A stretch of 64,000 nt of DNA from Trebonia sp963737285 (lineage in GTDB: Bacteria > Actinomycetota > Actinomycetes > Streptosporangiales > Streptosporangiaceae). Where the stretch lies: the NCBI GenBank assembly GCA_963737285.1, contig CAVTRT010000001.1:558001-622000 (forward strand), written 5' to 3'. Below the pieces are notes generated by a model. The model searched no databases, was not told the origin of the DNA, and worked only from the letters and a program-made list of their open reading frames with translations. Position numbers and translations under genes: made by a program. Positions 8,620 through 16,663 of the stretch are shown here, piece after piece; positions within the stretch are counted from its first letter, which is position 1, and each line of letters begins with the position of its first letter.

Positions 8620-9795
8620 TTGAGTGACGCAAGCAGGCCCGGCCCGCTGTCCGGGCTGCTCGTGGCGGACTTCTCCCGCGTGCTCGCGGGTCCGTACTGC
8701 ACGATGCTGCTGGCCGACCTCGGCGCGGACGTCATCAAGGTGGAGAGTCCCGGCGGCGACGACACCCGCAGCTGGGTGCCGCCGGTGACCGAGGACGGTG
8801 TCTCCACCTACTTCCTGGCCATCAACCGCAACAAGCGGTCCGTCGCCCTGAACTTGCAGGACCCTCACGACGTCGCGATGGCCAAGGCCCTGGCCGGGCG
8901 CGCGGACATCTTCGTGCAGAACTTCAAGCCTGGCGGCCTCGTCCGGTACGGCCTTGACTACGGCACGGTCGCCGAGTCTAACCCCGGCATCATCTATGCC
9001 TCGATCAGCGGCTTTGGCGAGAGCGAGGGCGGCCGGCGGCTGCCTGGCTACGACCTGATGGTGCAGGCGATCTCCGGCCTGATGAGCCTGACCGGCGACA
9101 CTGGCGGCTCGCCGTACCGTGCGGGGATCTCGGTGTTCGACGTGATAGCCGGGCTGCACTCGACGATCGCGATCCTCGCGGCGCTTAACCACCGCAACGC
9201 CACTGGCGAAGGGCAGCACCTGGAGGCATCGCTGCTCGCATCGGCGATGTCCGGGATGGTCAACCAGACGAGCGCGTACGTGGCCGGCGGGACTGTGCCG
9301 TTTCGCATGGGAAACTCTCACCCCTCCCTGTTCCCGTACGAGCCGCTGCCCACGGCTGACAAGGACATGATCATCACGGCCGGGAACGACGTGCAGTTCC
9401 GGAAGCTGTGCGAGGTAATCGGCGCGCCGGAGCTTGCCGACGACCCGCTGTACTCCACCAACCCGGGGCGCACCGCCAACCGGGAGAACCTCCGCCCGCT
9501 GCTGGCCGCCAAGCTCGCCGCTAAGTCGGCCGCCGAGTGGTTCACGGAGCTGATCGCGGCCGGGGTGCCGTGCGGGCCCATCAACACGGTCGACGCCGGC
9601 GTGGCGTTCGCCGAGGAGATCGGGCTTAACCCGGTCGTGACCGTGGGGACGGCTACCAAGGCCCGGCCAGGGGTCCGGCACCCGATCAACTTCTCCAGGA
9701 CCCCAGCGTCCTACCCGCTGGCCCCGCCGGAACTGGACGAGCACGGCGACGAGATCCGCACCTGGCTCTCCAAACTCGTGGAAGGACAGGAATGA
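8620..9795 (+). CDS. Family III CoA-transferase (CaiB/BaiF)
   Basis: A protein of 391 residues with a TTG start at 8620 and AAGGA just before it (close spacing). The family start LVADFSRVLAGPYCTMLLADLGADVIKVE is clear. NRNKRSVALNL and the region GYDLMVQAISGLMSLTG...YRAGISVFDV hold the expected nucleophilic Asp. Such enzymes move CoA from a donor such as succinyl-CoA to a carboxylic acid. It is the first gene of a four-gene unit, and its stop overlaps the next start by 4 nt. In this operon it may activate a ring-cleavage product or an aromatic acid; the actual acid is inferred only. Confidence 0.9.
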   Translation: MSDASRPGPLSGLLVADFSRVLAGPYCTMLLADLGADVIKVESPGGDDTRSWVPPVTEDGVSTYFLAINRNKRSVALNLQDPHDVAMAKALAGRADIFVQNFKPGGLVRYGLDYGTVAESNPGIIYASISGFGESEGGRRLPGYDLMVQAISGLMSLTGDTGGSPYRAGISVFDVIAGLHSTIAILAALNHRNATGEGQHLEASLLASAMSGMVNQTSAYVAGGTVPFRMGNSHPSLFPYEPLPTADKDMIITAGNDVQFRKLCEVIGAPELADDPLYSTNPGRTANRENLRPLLAAKLAAKSAAEWFTELIAAGVPCGPINTVDAGVAFAEEIGLNPVVTVGTATKARPGVRHPINFSRTPASYPLAPPELDEHGDEIRTWLSKLVEGQE

Positions 9796-10580
9796 ACCAG
9801 CATTACCCAACCTCGCTCGGCGCCTCTGACGCCGACACCATCAAGCTGCTTGGCCACGACCTGGCCCAGGACTTGATGGGCAAGGTCGGCTTCGGCGAGC
9901 TCACGCTGTGGATGGTGACCCAGAAGCGGCCCAGTCTCGCGCAGGTCCGGGTCTTCGAGGCTGTTCTCGTAGCGCTGGCCGACCACGGCTTCACCCCGAC
10001 CGCGATCGCCGCGCGGCTCACCTACCTGTCCGCTCCGGACTCGCTGCAGGGAGCGCTGGCCGCCGGACTGCTCGGCGGTGGCTCACGGTACCTCGGCGTG
10101 ACCGAGGACGCGGGCCAGTTCCTGGCATCGGTGCTCGCTTCCGCGCAAAAGCTGCCGACCAGCGACGCCGAGTTCGACGAGCTTGCCTTGTCAGCGGTGC
10201 GCTCGGCGCGCGAGGCGAACAAGTTCGTCCCCGGCCTTGGCCACCCGGTGCACAAGGTCCTCGACCCGCGCACCCCTGTTCTCATCGGCATCGCCGAGCA
10301 AGAGGGGCTGCGCGGCCCGCACGTGCGGCTGTTCGAGGCGATCGGCCGGGTCCACCCGCAGGTCCTCGGCCGCACGCTGCCGCTCAACGGGGCTGGCACC
10401 TGCGGTGCGGTGCTCGCCGATCTTGACCTGCCGCTGGGCCTGCTGCGCGGCTTCGCGCTGCTGGCCCGGGCCGCGGGGCTGCTCGGGCAACTCGCCGAGG
10501 AGCAGCGCAGGCCTATCGCCAGTGACATCTACATGGCGGTAGACCGCAACACCACATATATCAACCCCCCATCCGAATAG
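9792..10580 (+). CDS. Citryl-CoA lyase-like (citrate synthase-fold) protein
   Basis: A protein of 262 residues, much shorter than citrate synthase (~370-430) but the length of the Ccl/citryl-CoA-lyase type. The ATG overlaps the upstream stop (ATGA), so translation is coupled. It has the citrate-synthase core: GGGSRYLGVTEDAGQF, the active-site-like PGLGHPVHKVLDPRTP (His and Arg) and LNGAGTCGAVLADL near the expected catalytic Asp. The family cleaves or forms C-C bonds in citryl-CoA-like thioesters. Placed after a CoA-transferase and before LigBA, it could split a CoA-activated tricarboxylate derived from ring cleavage; this is inference. Confidence 0.8.
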   Translation: MNQHYPTSLGASDADTIKLLGHDLAQDLMGKVGFGELTLWMVTQKRPSLAQVRVFEAVLVALADHGFTPTAIAARLTYLSAPDSLQGALAAGLLGGGSRYLGVTEDAGQFLASVLASAQKLPTSDAEFDELALSAVRSAREANKFVPGLGHPVHKVLDPRTPVLIGIAEQEGLRGPHVRLFEAIGRVHPQVLGRTLPLNGAGTCGAVLADLDLPLGLLRGFALLARAAGLLGQLAEEQRRPIASDIYMAVDRNTTYINPPSE

Positions 10581-10612
10581 GTCCCTTCGTTAGTTTCCCC
10601 CCGGGAGCCGCC

Positions 10613-11503
10613 ATGGCCACCATCGCCGCGGTTATCGCATCAACGCACCATCCGTTCTACTACCGAGCCAGCACGTCGACGGGAGCCGACCGGCCGCCGT
10701 TCGCCGACGAGTGGGTCTCGAAGATCCTGTCCTTCCGGGAGACGCTGACCCGAGCCAACCCGGACGTCCTCGTGCTGGTGGGCAGCGATCACTTTCACCA
10801 GCTGTGGCTGGACAACATGCCGCAGTTCCTCGTCGGCAAGGCACCGTTCTACGACGCGAACTGGCACAACGAGGAACGCGAGTTCGGCCTGCCCAAAATG
10901 TTCTTCACCGGGCAGGAGGACCTGTCCGCCCACATGCTGCGCGGCGGCCTGGACGCGGGCTTCGACCTGGCGTTCAGCAACGAGCTGCGCATCGACCACA
11001 GTGTGACCTGCCCGATCATCACGCTGCGGCCCGAGGCCGACCTGCCGATCGTGCCGATCTACACCAACATCTTCGCGCCGCCGCTGCCGCAGCCGAAGCG
11101 GTTCGTCCAGCTGGGCCAGGCCGTCCGCGAGCTCGTCGAGTCGTGGCCCTCGGACAAGCGCGTGGCGATCATCGGCACCGGGCACCTGTCGCTTGAGCTG
11201 GGCGGCCCCCGGCAGTTCGGCCCGCATGGGCCGGACCCGGAATTCGACCGCAAGGCCGTCGAGTGGATCGCCAGTGGCGACATCGAAAAGGCCCTCGGCG
11301 AGGTGTCACTGGAGTCCCTGTGGGAGCCGGGCAACGCCACCCACGGCTTCATGGACTTCATGCTCATGATGGGCGTCGCCGGCGCGGGCGTTAAGGCCGA
11401 CTACGTGGACACGCTCGACCTGTTCCACACCATGGAGGCCTACTTCACCTGGTACCCGCAGGAGCCGAACGGCGCTGGCTCGGATGGGGGCGCGGCACAG
11501 TGA
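10613..11503 (+). CDS. Class III extradiol dioxygenase, LigB-type catalytic subunit
   Basis: A protein of 296 residues starting at ATG 10613, with GGGAG upstream. LigB-fold iron ligands are visible: His12 in ASTHHPF, His in VLVGSDHFHQ, and a Glu candidate in SLWEPGNATHG; IDHSVTCPI and GTGHLSLELGG are also family-typical. These enzymes cleave catechol-type rings next to the hydroxyls, for example protocatechuate 4,5-cleavage. The alpha subunit follows with a 4-nt overlap. Substrate could be protocatechuate, gallate or another carboxylated diol; sequence alone does not decide. Confidence 0.9.
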   Translation: MATIAAVIASTHHPFYYRASTSTGADRPPFADEWVSKILSFRETLTRANPDVLVLVGSDHFHQLWLDNMPQFLVGKAPFYDANWHNEEREFGLPKMFFTGQEDLSAHMLRGGLDAGFDLAFSNELRIDHSVTCPIITLRPEADLPIVPIYTNIFAPPLPQPKRFVQLGQAVRELVESWPSDKRVAIIGTGHLSLELGGPRQFGPHGPDPEFDRKAVEWIASGDIEKALGEVSLESLWEPGNATHGFMDFMLMMGVAGAGVKADYVDTLDLFHTMEAYFTWYPQEPNGAGSDGGAAQ

Positions 11504-11862
11504 GCAAGTACCTGCTGAACAAGTTCCTCTACACGATCGACCGCGACCCGGAGCTGGTCGAGCGGTACCGCGAGGATCCCCGCGGCACCGTCGAGTGGTG
11601 GGAGGAGACGCGTGCCAACCAGATCCTCAACGTCATCGGCGCGGAGAAGAGCAGCTGGCTCAAGTTCGACGACGTCGAGCGGGAGGCCCTGGCTACCCAC
11701 GATTACGTGAAGCTCTTCGAGCTCGGCGTCCACCCATTCCTCTCGCTCACCTTGTTCATCGCCATGTTCGAGCGAGACCATGAGGAACCTCTCGCCTTTC
11801 AGCGCAAGTTCGGTGCCGCTCTGTCCCACTTCACGCTCCCATACCCTGACATCACCACCTGA
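11500..11862 (+). CDS. LigA-type alpha subunit of the extradiol dioxygenase
   Basis: A protein of 120 residues with a GTG start that overlaps the LigB stop (GTGA). It contains the all-helical LigA features: YLLNKFLYTIDRDPELVERYREDP, then LATHDYVKLFELGVHPFLSLTLF, where the last part caps the active site in PCA 4,5-dioxygenase. It ends the operon. Its stop codon lies inside the first unit of a 14-nt tandem repeat. The gene order LigB then LigA is reversed compared with ligAB of sphingomonads. Confidence 0.9.
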   Translation: MSKYLLNKFLYTIDRDPELVERYREDPRGTVEWWEETRANQILNVIGAEKSSWLKFDDVEREALATHDYVKLFELGVHPFLSLTLFIAMFERDHEEPLAFQRKFGAALSHFTLPYPDITT

Positions 11863-11913
11863 CCCTGCACCCCTGACCCTGCGCCCCTGACCCTGTACCC
11901 CTGACCCTGTACC
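11858..11913. repeat. 14-nt tandem repeat at the ligA stop codon
   Basis: Four units of CCTGACCCTGYRCC. The TGA stop of the LigA-type gene is in the first unit, so each unit carries a copy of the stop. Confidence 0.9.
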
Positions 11914-12035
11914 CACCTGAGTCGGTGGCGGCGTCGGGTCAGAACGAGTGTGAGTCGCTGGCGTGGCTGAGTCCGTATCGTTTGGGCTCGCCGTCGCCAG
12001 CGAGGGCCTTTACATGCCTCGCTGGCGGTGTCGTG

Positions 12036-12167
12036 TCAGGACGAGTGTGAGTCGGTGGCGGTGTCGTGTCAGGACGAGTGTGAGTCGGTGGCGGTGTCGT
12101 GTCAGGACGAGTGTGAGTCGGTGGCGGTGTCGTGTCAGGACGAGTGTGAGTCGGTGGCGGTGTCGTG
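12036..12167. repeat. 33-nt tandem repeat at the 3' end of the MFS gene
   Basis: Four exact 33-bp units start at 12036, 12069, 12102 and 12135; a degenerate copy lies at about 11939-11971 and a partial one before 12036. On the minus strand each unit encodes HDTATDSHSS plus a TGA stop, so the repeat copies the last ten codons and stop of the transporter. There are no spacers, so it is not CRISPR. Confidence 0.95.
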
Positions 12168-13736
12168 CGGGTTCTTCTCGCTAGCAGGCCCTGGGTCCCG
12201 CAGCAGGGCGCTGGCGACCGCGCCGGCGAGCAGCACAAGGCCCGCCGACAGGTAAAGCGCCCAGTGCAGGCCGGAGCCGAACGCGGCGTACGCGGCGTCG
12301 TAAACCTTGAGGATCTCCGACCCGAATGCGGATAGCTGCGCTGAGTTCGGCTGCTGGCCGGTCTCGATGCCAGTGATGATGACCGGCTTGAAGGAGGCGG
12401 GGACACCGAGGGCCGTCAGTTGGATGTTCAGTTCGGCGGCCAGCCGCGAGGTGACCAGCGCGCCCAGGATCGCCACGCCGGTAACCGCGCCGATCTCCCG
12501 GCTGGTGTTGGCAGTTGACGCCGCCATCCCCGACCGGTCCGCGGGTACGGCGTTCAGCACCGAGGTGGTGACCGGTACCACGGTGACGCCGATCCCTATG
12601 CCGACCAGGGCCAGCGTGACAATGAGTCCGGGGTAGTCCGGGTGCGGGCTGATCAAGAAGTTCGTGATGATTAGGCCGACGCCGTAGAAGAGGCAGCCGA
12701 CGGTGATCGTCGTCCGCGCGCCGAGCCGTGGCAGCCACCGGCCGGTCGCCACGGAAGCGACGATCATGAGGATCGTCATCGGCGCGAAGACCGCTGCTAT
12801 GCGCAGCCCGGACGCCTGGACGACCTCCACCAGGTACAGCGCGGTGAAGAAGAAGATCGCGAAGGTCGCGAAGTAGGTGCAGAACGCGACCACGGTGGGG
12901 ATCGTGAACTGAGGCTTGCGGAAGAGGCTCAGGTCAAGCAGCGGGAAGGTGGCCCGCCGCTCCCACCAGACGAAGGCCGTCGCCGTGACCACCGCGATGC
13001 ACAGCAGGAGGATCACGCCCAGGTCGGCGAAGCCATGCGTCTCCGCGTCGATGATCCCTGACACGAAGGTGCCGAGCGCGGCGGCACCGAGTAGCGTGCC
13101 CGCGGTGTCGACGCGTGCGGCGTGCGGGTCGGAGCTCTCCGGGACGACGAGTGCCGCGACGACCAGCGCCACCAGGCCGAAGAACAGGTTGAACCAGAAG
13201 ATCCCGCGCCAGCTCCACACGCCGACCAGGATGCCGCCGATAACGGGGCCGAGCGCGAGGGCCAGCCCGGATACCCCCGCCCAGATGCCGACCGCCCGTG
13301 CCCGGGCCCGCTCGTCGGTGTAGATGTGCCGGAGCACCGACAGCGTGCCCGGCTCGCTTGCGGCCGCGCCCAAGCCCATGATCGCGCGGCCGGCGATGAG
13401 GAGCTGTGGATTCGGGGCGAGGGCGCAGAGCACCGACCCGGCGCAGAAGACGCCAGCCCCGGACAGCATCACGGCCTTGCGGCCAAGCTCGTCGCCGATC
13501 ATCCCGCAAGCCAGCATGACACTGGCGAACGTCAGTGCGTACGCGCCGACGACCCACTGAAGGTCCGCGACGCTCGCCGAGAGGTCGGTCTGGATGCTGC
13601 CCAGCCCTACTGAAACGACCGTATTGTCCATAAATGTCAGGAAGAGCAGTGTGCAGAGCGCGCCAAGCGCGATCGCGGTGCCGCGCGGGCCAGTCGTGTC
13701 CCGGTTCGCGAGCCGGGCAGTCCAAGCGGTTGCCAT
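12135..13736 (-). CDS. MFS transporter, DHA2 (EmrB/QacA) drug-exporter type
   Basis: About 533 residues from ATG 13736 (MATAWTARL); upstream in-frame ATGs at 13772 and 13865 are possible starts. It has roughly 14 hydrophobic segments. Family motifs include LDxTVV-like FMDNTVVSVGL in helix 1, WVVGAYALTFAS, the A-loop GMIGDELGRKAVML and motif C in LALGPVIGGILVG. It probably exports drugs or metabolites with proton antiport. It faces the catabolic operon tail-to-tail and is divergent from the 2OG oxygenase. The last ten residues and stop are repeated downstream as a minisatellite, so tail length may vary between strains. Confidence 0.88.
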   Translation of the reverse strand: MATAWTARLANRDTTGPRGTAIALGALCTLLFLTFMDNTVVSVGLGSIQTDLSASVADLQWVVGAYALTFASVMLACGMIGDELGRKAVMLSGAGVFCAGSVLCALAPNPQLLIAGRAIMGLGAAASEPGTLSVLRHIYTDERARARAVGIWAGVSGLALALGPVIGGILVGVWSWRGIFWFNLFFGLVALVVAALVVPESSDPHAARVDTAGTLLGAAALGTFVSGIIDAETHGFADLGVILLLCIAVVTATAFVWWERRATFPLLDLSLFRKPQFTIPTVVAFCTYFATFAIFFFTALYLVEVVQASGLRIAAVFAPMTILMIVASVATGRWLPRLGARTTITVGCLFYGVGLIITNFLISPHPDYPGLIVTLALVGIGIGVTVVPVTTSVLNAVPADRSGMAASTANTSREIGAVTGVAILGALVTSRLAAELNIQLTALGVPASFKPVIITGIETGQQPNSAQLSAFGSEILKVYDAAYAAFGSGLHWALYLSAGLVLLAGAVASALLRDPGPASEKNPHDTATDSHSS

Positions 13737-13925
13737 CGCGCCCCTACTTTGAGTATGTGCACCTACCCGCATTGTCACCCCAACCCGGACGTTCCCGCGC
13801 GAGCGGTGGGCGGCATCACCGACACGCGCGTCAGGTTCCGGATCTCTGATGATTCTGTCGCACATATCGGACAGAACCTCATAGCATGAGGAGGACTAGA
13901 TCGTGACTCATGAAGTGGAGGACAC

Positions 13926-14678
13926 ATGCTCGGGACTTGGGCGAAAGATATTTCGGATCTCCCAGCGAAGTACCAGGCCGGAGACCCCTTCCCTCTGGTA
14001 GTCATCGATGACTTCCTCGAGGAGGGGTTCGCCAACGAGCTGCTGGCCGAGTTCCCGAAGATCGGCAGCATGGACCGATCCAAGGACTACGTGTTCGGGG
14101 ACAAGCGTGAGCAGGCCGCCTTCGGCGGCGCCGGTTCCGCCTCCCAGCAGTACTACGACTTCCTGATGTCCCCTGAGTTCGCCGAGATCATCGCCACGAT
14201 CACCGGGCGGACGCTGTTCATGGACCCGGGCTTCCACGGCGGCGGCTTCCACCAAAGCGGTGATGGTGGCTTCCTGGACACCCACGTGGACTTCAACATC
14301 CACCCGGAGCACAGTGACTGGCTGCGGGTCCTCAACGTGTTGCTCTACCTGAACAAGGACTGGCAGCCGGAGTACAACGGTGCCCTCCTCATTCGTACCA
14401 ACCCGAAGAACGAGCCGCGTGCCATCCCGCCGGCGTTCAACCGGTGCGTCATGATGCTCACCAGCGACAACACGTTCCACGGGTTCCGGAAGATGTCGCT
14501 GCCGGCCGACGTGACCCGCAAGTCCATCGCCGGGTACGCCTATGAGCTGATTGGCGATGGCAGCCTCAAGCCGCGCACCACCTCGTGGGCACCCGAGCAG
14601 GGCGGCCTCGTCAAGCAGACCCTGGCCAGGCACTGGACCGGGCTGTCGGCCGCCAAGAACAAGCTGTCCGGCAAGTAG
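13926..14678 (+). CDS. 2-oxoglutarate/Fe(II) oxygenase, prolyl-4-hydroxylase-like
   Basis: A protein of 250 residues starting at ATG 13926 with GTGGAGG upstream. The double-stranded beta-helix iron site is visible as THVDFN (His120, Asp122) and the distal His185 in DNTFHGF, with Arg198 in DVTRKS as the 2-oxoglutarate anchor. LRVLNVLLYLNKDWQPEYNGAL is typical of the 2OG-FeII_Oxy_3 group. Likely substrates are a protein side chain or a small molecule; unknown here. It is followed by a hairpin terminator facing the Smr gene. Confidence 0.88.
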   Translation: MLGTWAKDISDLPAKYQAGDPFPLVVIDDFLEEGFANELLAEFPKIGSMDRSKDYVFGDKREQAAFGGAGSASQQYYDFLMSPEFAEIIATITGRTLFMDPGFHGGGFHQSGDGGFLDTHVDFNIHPEHSDWLRVLNVLLYLNKDWQPEYNGALLIRTNPKNEPRAIPPAFNRCVMMLTSDNTFHGFRKMSLPADVTRKSIAGYAYELIGDGSLKPRTTSWAPEQGGLVKQTLARHWTGLSAAKNKLSGK

Positions 14679-14688
14679 GCGGAGTGGC

Positions 14689-14707
14689 CCAGGGGGACAA
14701 CCCCTGG
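14689..14707. terminator. Terminator hairpin
   Basis: CCAGGGG-GACAA-CCCCTGG, 11 nt after the oxygenase stop and 31 nt before the Smr stop, so usable from both sides. Confidence 0.55.
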
Positions 14708-14737
14708 CACCCCTCCCCACCTAACGGCTGGGGTCGG

Positions 14738-14989
14738 TTACCACCGGAAGTGGACGAAGAGGCGGCCGAAGTTCTTGGAGTCCTTCTCCACCCGGTGGTA
14801 GAGCGGTCGAATGTCCTTGCGCTCCAGGAAGCGGATGACATGCTTCTTGAGCTGGCCGCTGCCCTTTCCAGGGATGATCTCGATCATCGGAGCCTTCTTC
14901 GCGACGGCCTCGTCGAAGACCCTCTTCAGCGCCTTCTCGATCTCATCGCCCTGGTTGTAGACGTCGTGCAGGTCCAGCTTCAGCTTCAC
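14738..14989 (-). CDS. Small Smr-domain protein
   Basis: 83 residues, essentially a lone Smr domain: KLDLHDVYNQGDEIEKAL with the conserved LDLH, then MIEIIPGKGSGQLKKHVIRFL matching the HGxG-type loop with GKGS. Smr domains bind or nick nucleic acid, notably in MutS2 and stand-alone forms. The canonical HGxG His is replaced by Pro-Gly here (IPGKG), as in many short Smr proteins. It starts at ATG 14989, 15 nt after the gluconokinase stop, so the two probably share a transcript. Confidence 0.8.
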   Translation of the reverse strand: MKLKLDLHDVYNQGDEIEKALKRVFDEAVAKKAPMIEIIPGKGSGQLKKHVIRFLERKDIRPLYHRVEKDSKNFGRLFVHFRW

Positions 14990-15004
14990 CGTCTCAGCCT
15001 ACGC

Positions 15005-15520
15005 TCAAGCGGGTTCGCCGTATGGCCACAAGGCGGCGACGATCGTGGACGCCACCTCGTTGGGGTCGCCGTCCGCGTTGATCACCCGCACGTTCGGCCG
15101 CTCGCCAGGCGATGGCTTCTCTAGGGTCTCAAGCTGGCTGTTCAGCAGCTCGTCTGGGAAGAAGTGATCCGGCCTGGCGGCCAGCCGCTTTAGCAGGAGG
15201 TCGGGACTGACGTCGAGGAACACCAGCCTGACGTCGGGTCGGCCAGCGAGCAGCTGATCCCGGTAGGAGCGCCTGAGTGCCGAGCAGGAAGCCACGCCTG
15301 ACTGGCCGGCCTCGATGCGCTCGTCCATCCACTCCCCGATGGCCCACAGCCACGGGACCCGGTCCGAGTCGTCGAGAGCCCTAAGGGCGCGCATCTTCGC
15401 GACGTTGCCCGATGGGTGGAATGTGTCGGCATCGGCGTACGGCCAGCGCAGCCGCCCGGCGATCAGTGGCCCTACGGTCGACTTTCCGCTCCCGGATACC
15501 CCCGCGACAACGATGATCAC
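15005..15520 (-). CDS. gntK: Gluconokinase (GntK type)
   Basis: 171 residues, normal for the small bacterial gluconate kinase. Walker A is GVSGSGKST (7-15), followed by YADADTFHPSGNVAKM and DDSDRVPWL, the substrate signature of the family (usually DGDxxHPxxNxxKM and DxDRxPWL). SCSALRRSYRD and ARPDHFFP also match. It phosphorylates gluconate to 6-phosphogluconate in the cytoplasm. It lies 12 nt downstream of ctaB on the same strand. The usual GxPL after KM reads RALRALDD here, a local divergence. Confidence 0.9.
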   Translation of the reverse strand: MIIVVAGVSGSGKSTVGPLIAGRLRWPYADADTFHPSGNVAKMRALRALDDSDRVPWLWAIGEWMDERIEAGQSGVASCSALRRSYRDQLLAGRPDVRLVFLDVSPDLLLKRLAARPDHFFPDELLNSQLETLEKPSPGERPNVRVINADGDPNEVASTIVAALWPYGEPA

Positions 15521-15532
15521 GCCAGGACTCCT

Positions 15533-16483
15533 CTAGTGGAGGAACACGCCCACCGCTACCGCGACGAACAGCAGCGTGAGGTACGTAACCGACACGTGGA
15601 ACAGCCGCATGGTGACTAGCTTCTCGCCGTCGTCGCGGCGAGACCTGATGTGCAGGCGGTGGACCTCGTAGAGGAACCACCCGCCCAAGGCGACCGCCGC
15701 TCCGCCGTACAGCGGCCCGGCGGCCGGCCAGACGGCCAGGGATGCGGCGACCATCAGCCAGCTGTAGACGATCGACTCGGCCAGCACCCGGCGCACCGGT
15801 GCCACGACGGGCAGCATCGGGATCCCGGCGCTGCGGTAGTCGTCCTTGTACTTGATGGCCAGCGCCCAAAAGTGCGGCGGCTGCCAGAAGAACACCACCG
15901 CGAACAGCCCGGCCGAGGCCCACGAGAGCGTGCCAGTGGCGGCCGCCCAGGCGATCAGAACCGGTGCCGCACCGCAGATCCCGCCCCACAGCGTGGACTG
16001 CGAGGTGTGCCGCTTGAGCAGCAGCGTGTAGATGACGACGTAGTACAGGATCGCCCCGAGCGTCAGCCCGGCGGCGAGAAGGTTCGTGGTCGCCGCGAAC
16101 AGCGCGACGGAGATCGCTCCGATCACCAAGCCAAAGATCAGCGCGGCCCGCGGCGACACCGTGTGGCTCACCAGCGGCCGAGTCCGGGTCCGCCGCATGA
16201 TCTGGTCGATGTCGCGGTCGATGTAGCAGTTGAGCGCGTTAGCGCTGCCCGCTGCCAGCGCGCCGCCCACGATCACGACTGCCGTCACCTCAAGAGACGG
16301 CAGTCCCTTGTAGGCGAGGAAGAGCGTTGGGACCGCCGTGATTAGCAGCAGCTCGACGATCCGGGGCTTGGTAAGGCTGACGTAAGCACGGACGGCAGCG
16401 CCCGCTCTAGGCAGCAGTGCCGGACGCTGCTGCGCAGGGCTGACGGGACGCTCGAGGTTGACCGCGCTCACTGGGATGACCAC
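15533..16483 (-). CDS. ctaB: Protoheme IX farnesyltransferase (heme O synthase)
   Basis: 316 residues with about nine hydrophobic helices. UbiA-superfamily Asp motifs are present: NCYIDRDIDQIMRRT in the first loop and YKDDYRSAGIPMLP in the second. LTKPRIVELLLITAVP and FFWQPPHFWALAIKY are diagnostic of CtaB/CyoE. It attaches farnesyl to heme B for cytochrome oxidase assembly in the membrane. In many actinobacteria ctaB neighbours pentose-phosphate genes; here gluconokinase follows, which fits loosely. Confidence 0.95.
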   Translation of the reverse strand: MVIPVSAVNLERPVSPAQQRPALLPRAGAAVRAYVSLTKPRIVELLLITAVPTLFLAYKGLPSLEVTAVVIVGGALAAGSANALNCYIDRDIDQIMRRTRTRPLVSHTVSPRAALIFGLVIGAISVALFAATTNLLAAGLTLGAILYYVVIYTLLLKRHTSQSTLWGGICGAAPVLIAWAAATGTLSWASAGLFAVVFFWQPPHFWALAIKYKDDYRSAGIPMLPVVAPVRRVLAESIVYSWLMVAASLAVWPAAGPLYGGAAVALGGWFLYEVHRLHIRSRRDDGEKLVTMRLFHVSVTYLTLLFVAVAVGVFLH

Positions 16484-16663
16484 CTTCCGGCCCGCAGGGC
16501 AGGCCGGGCACCTTACCGAGACTACCCGGTGTCGTAACGAGAGTTATTCAGCGGGGCCAACCGGGCAGCGAATCGCCAACCTGGCGCAACGGCCAAGCGG
16601 CGGCAGGCGGCCAGGATCAAAGGGCTAGCGGCCGTGTGATCTTCCCATTCCGGGGGAAGTGTG

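Noticed and set aside
8581..9810. Minus-strand frame of 409 codons opposite the CoA-transferase
   Set aside because: Shadow of a well-supported gene with GC-skewed codon use in the other frame.
12018..12167. Possible CRISPR array
   Set aside because: Units are directly adjacent 33-bp tandem copies with no unique spacers and no cas genes nearby.
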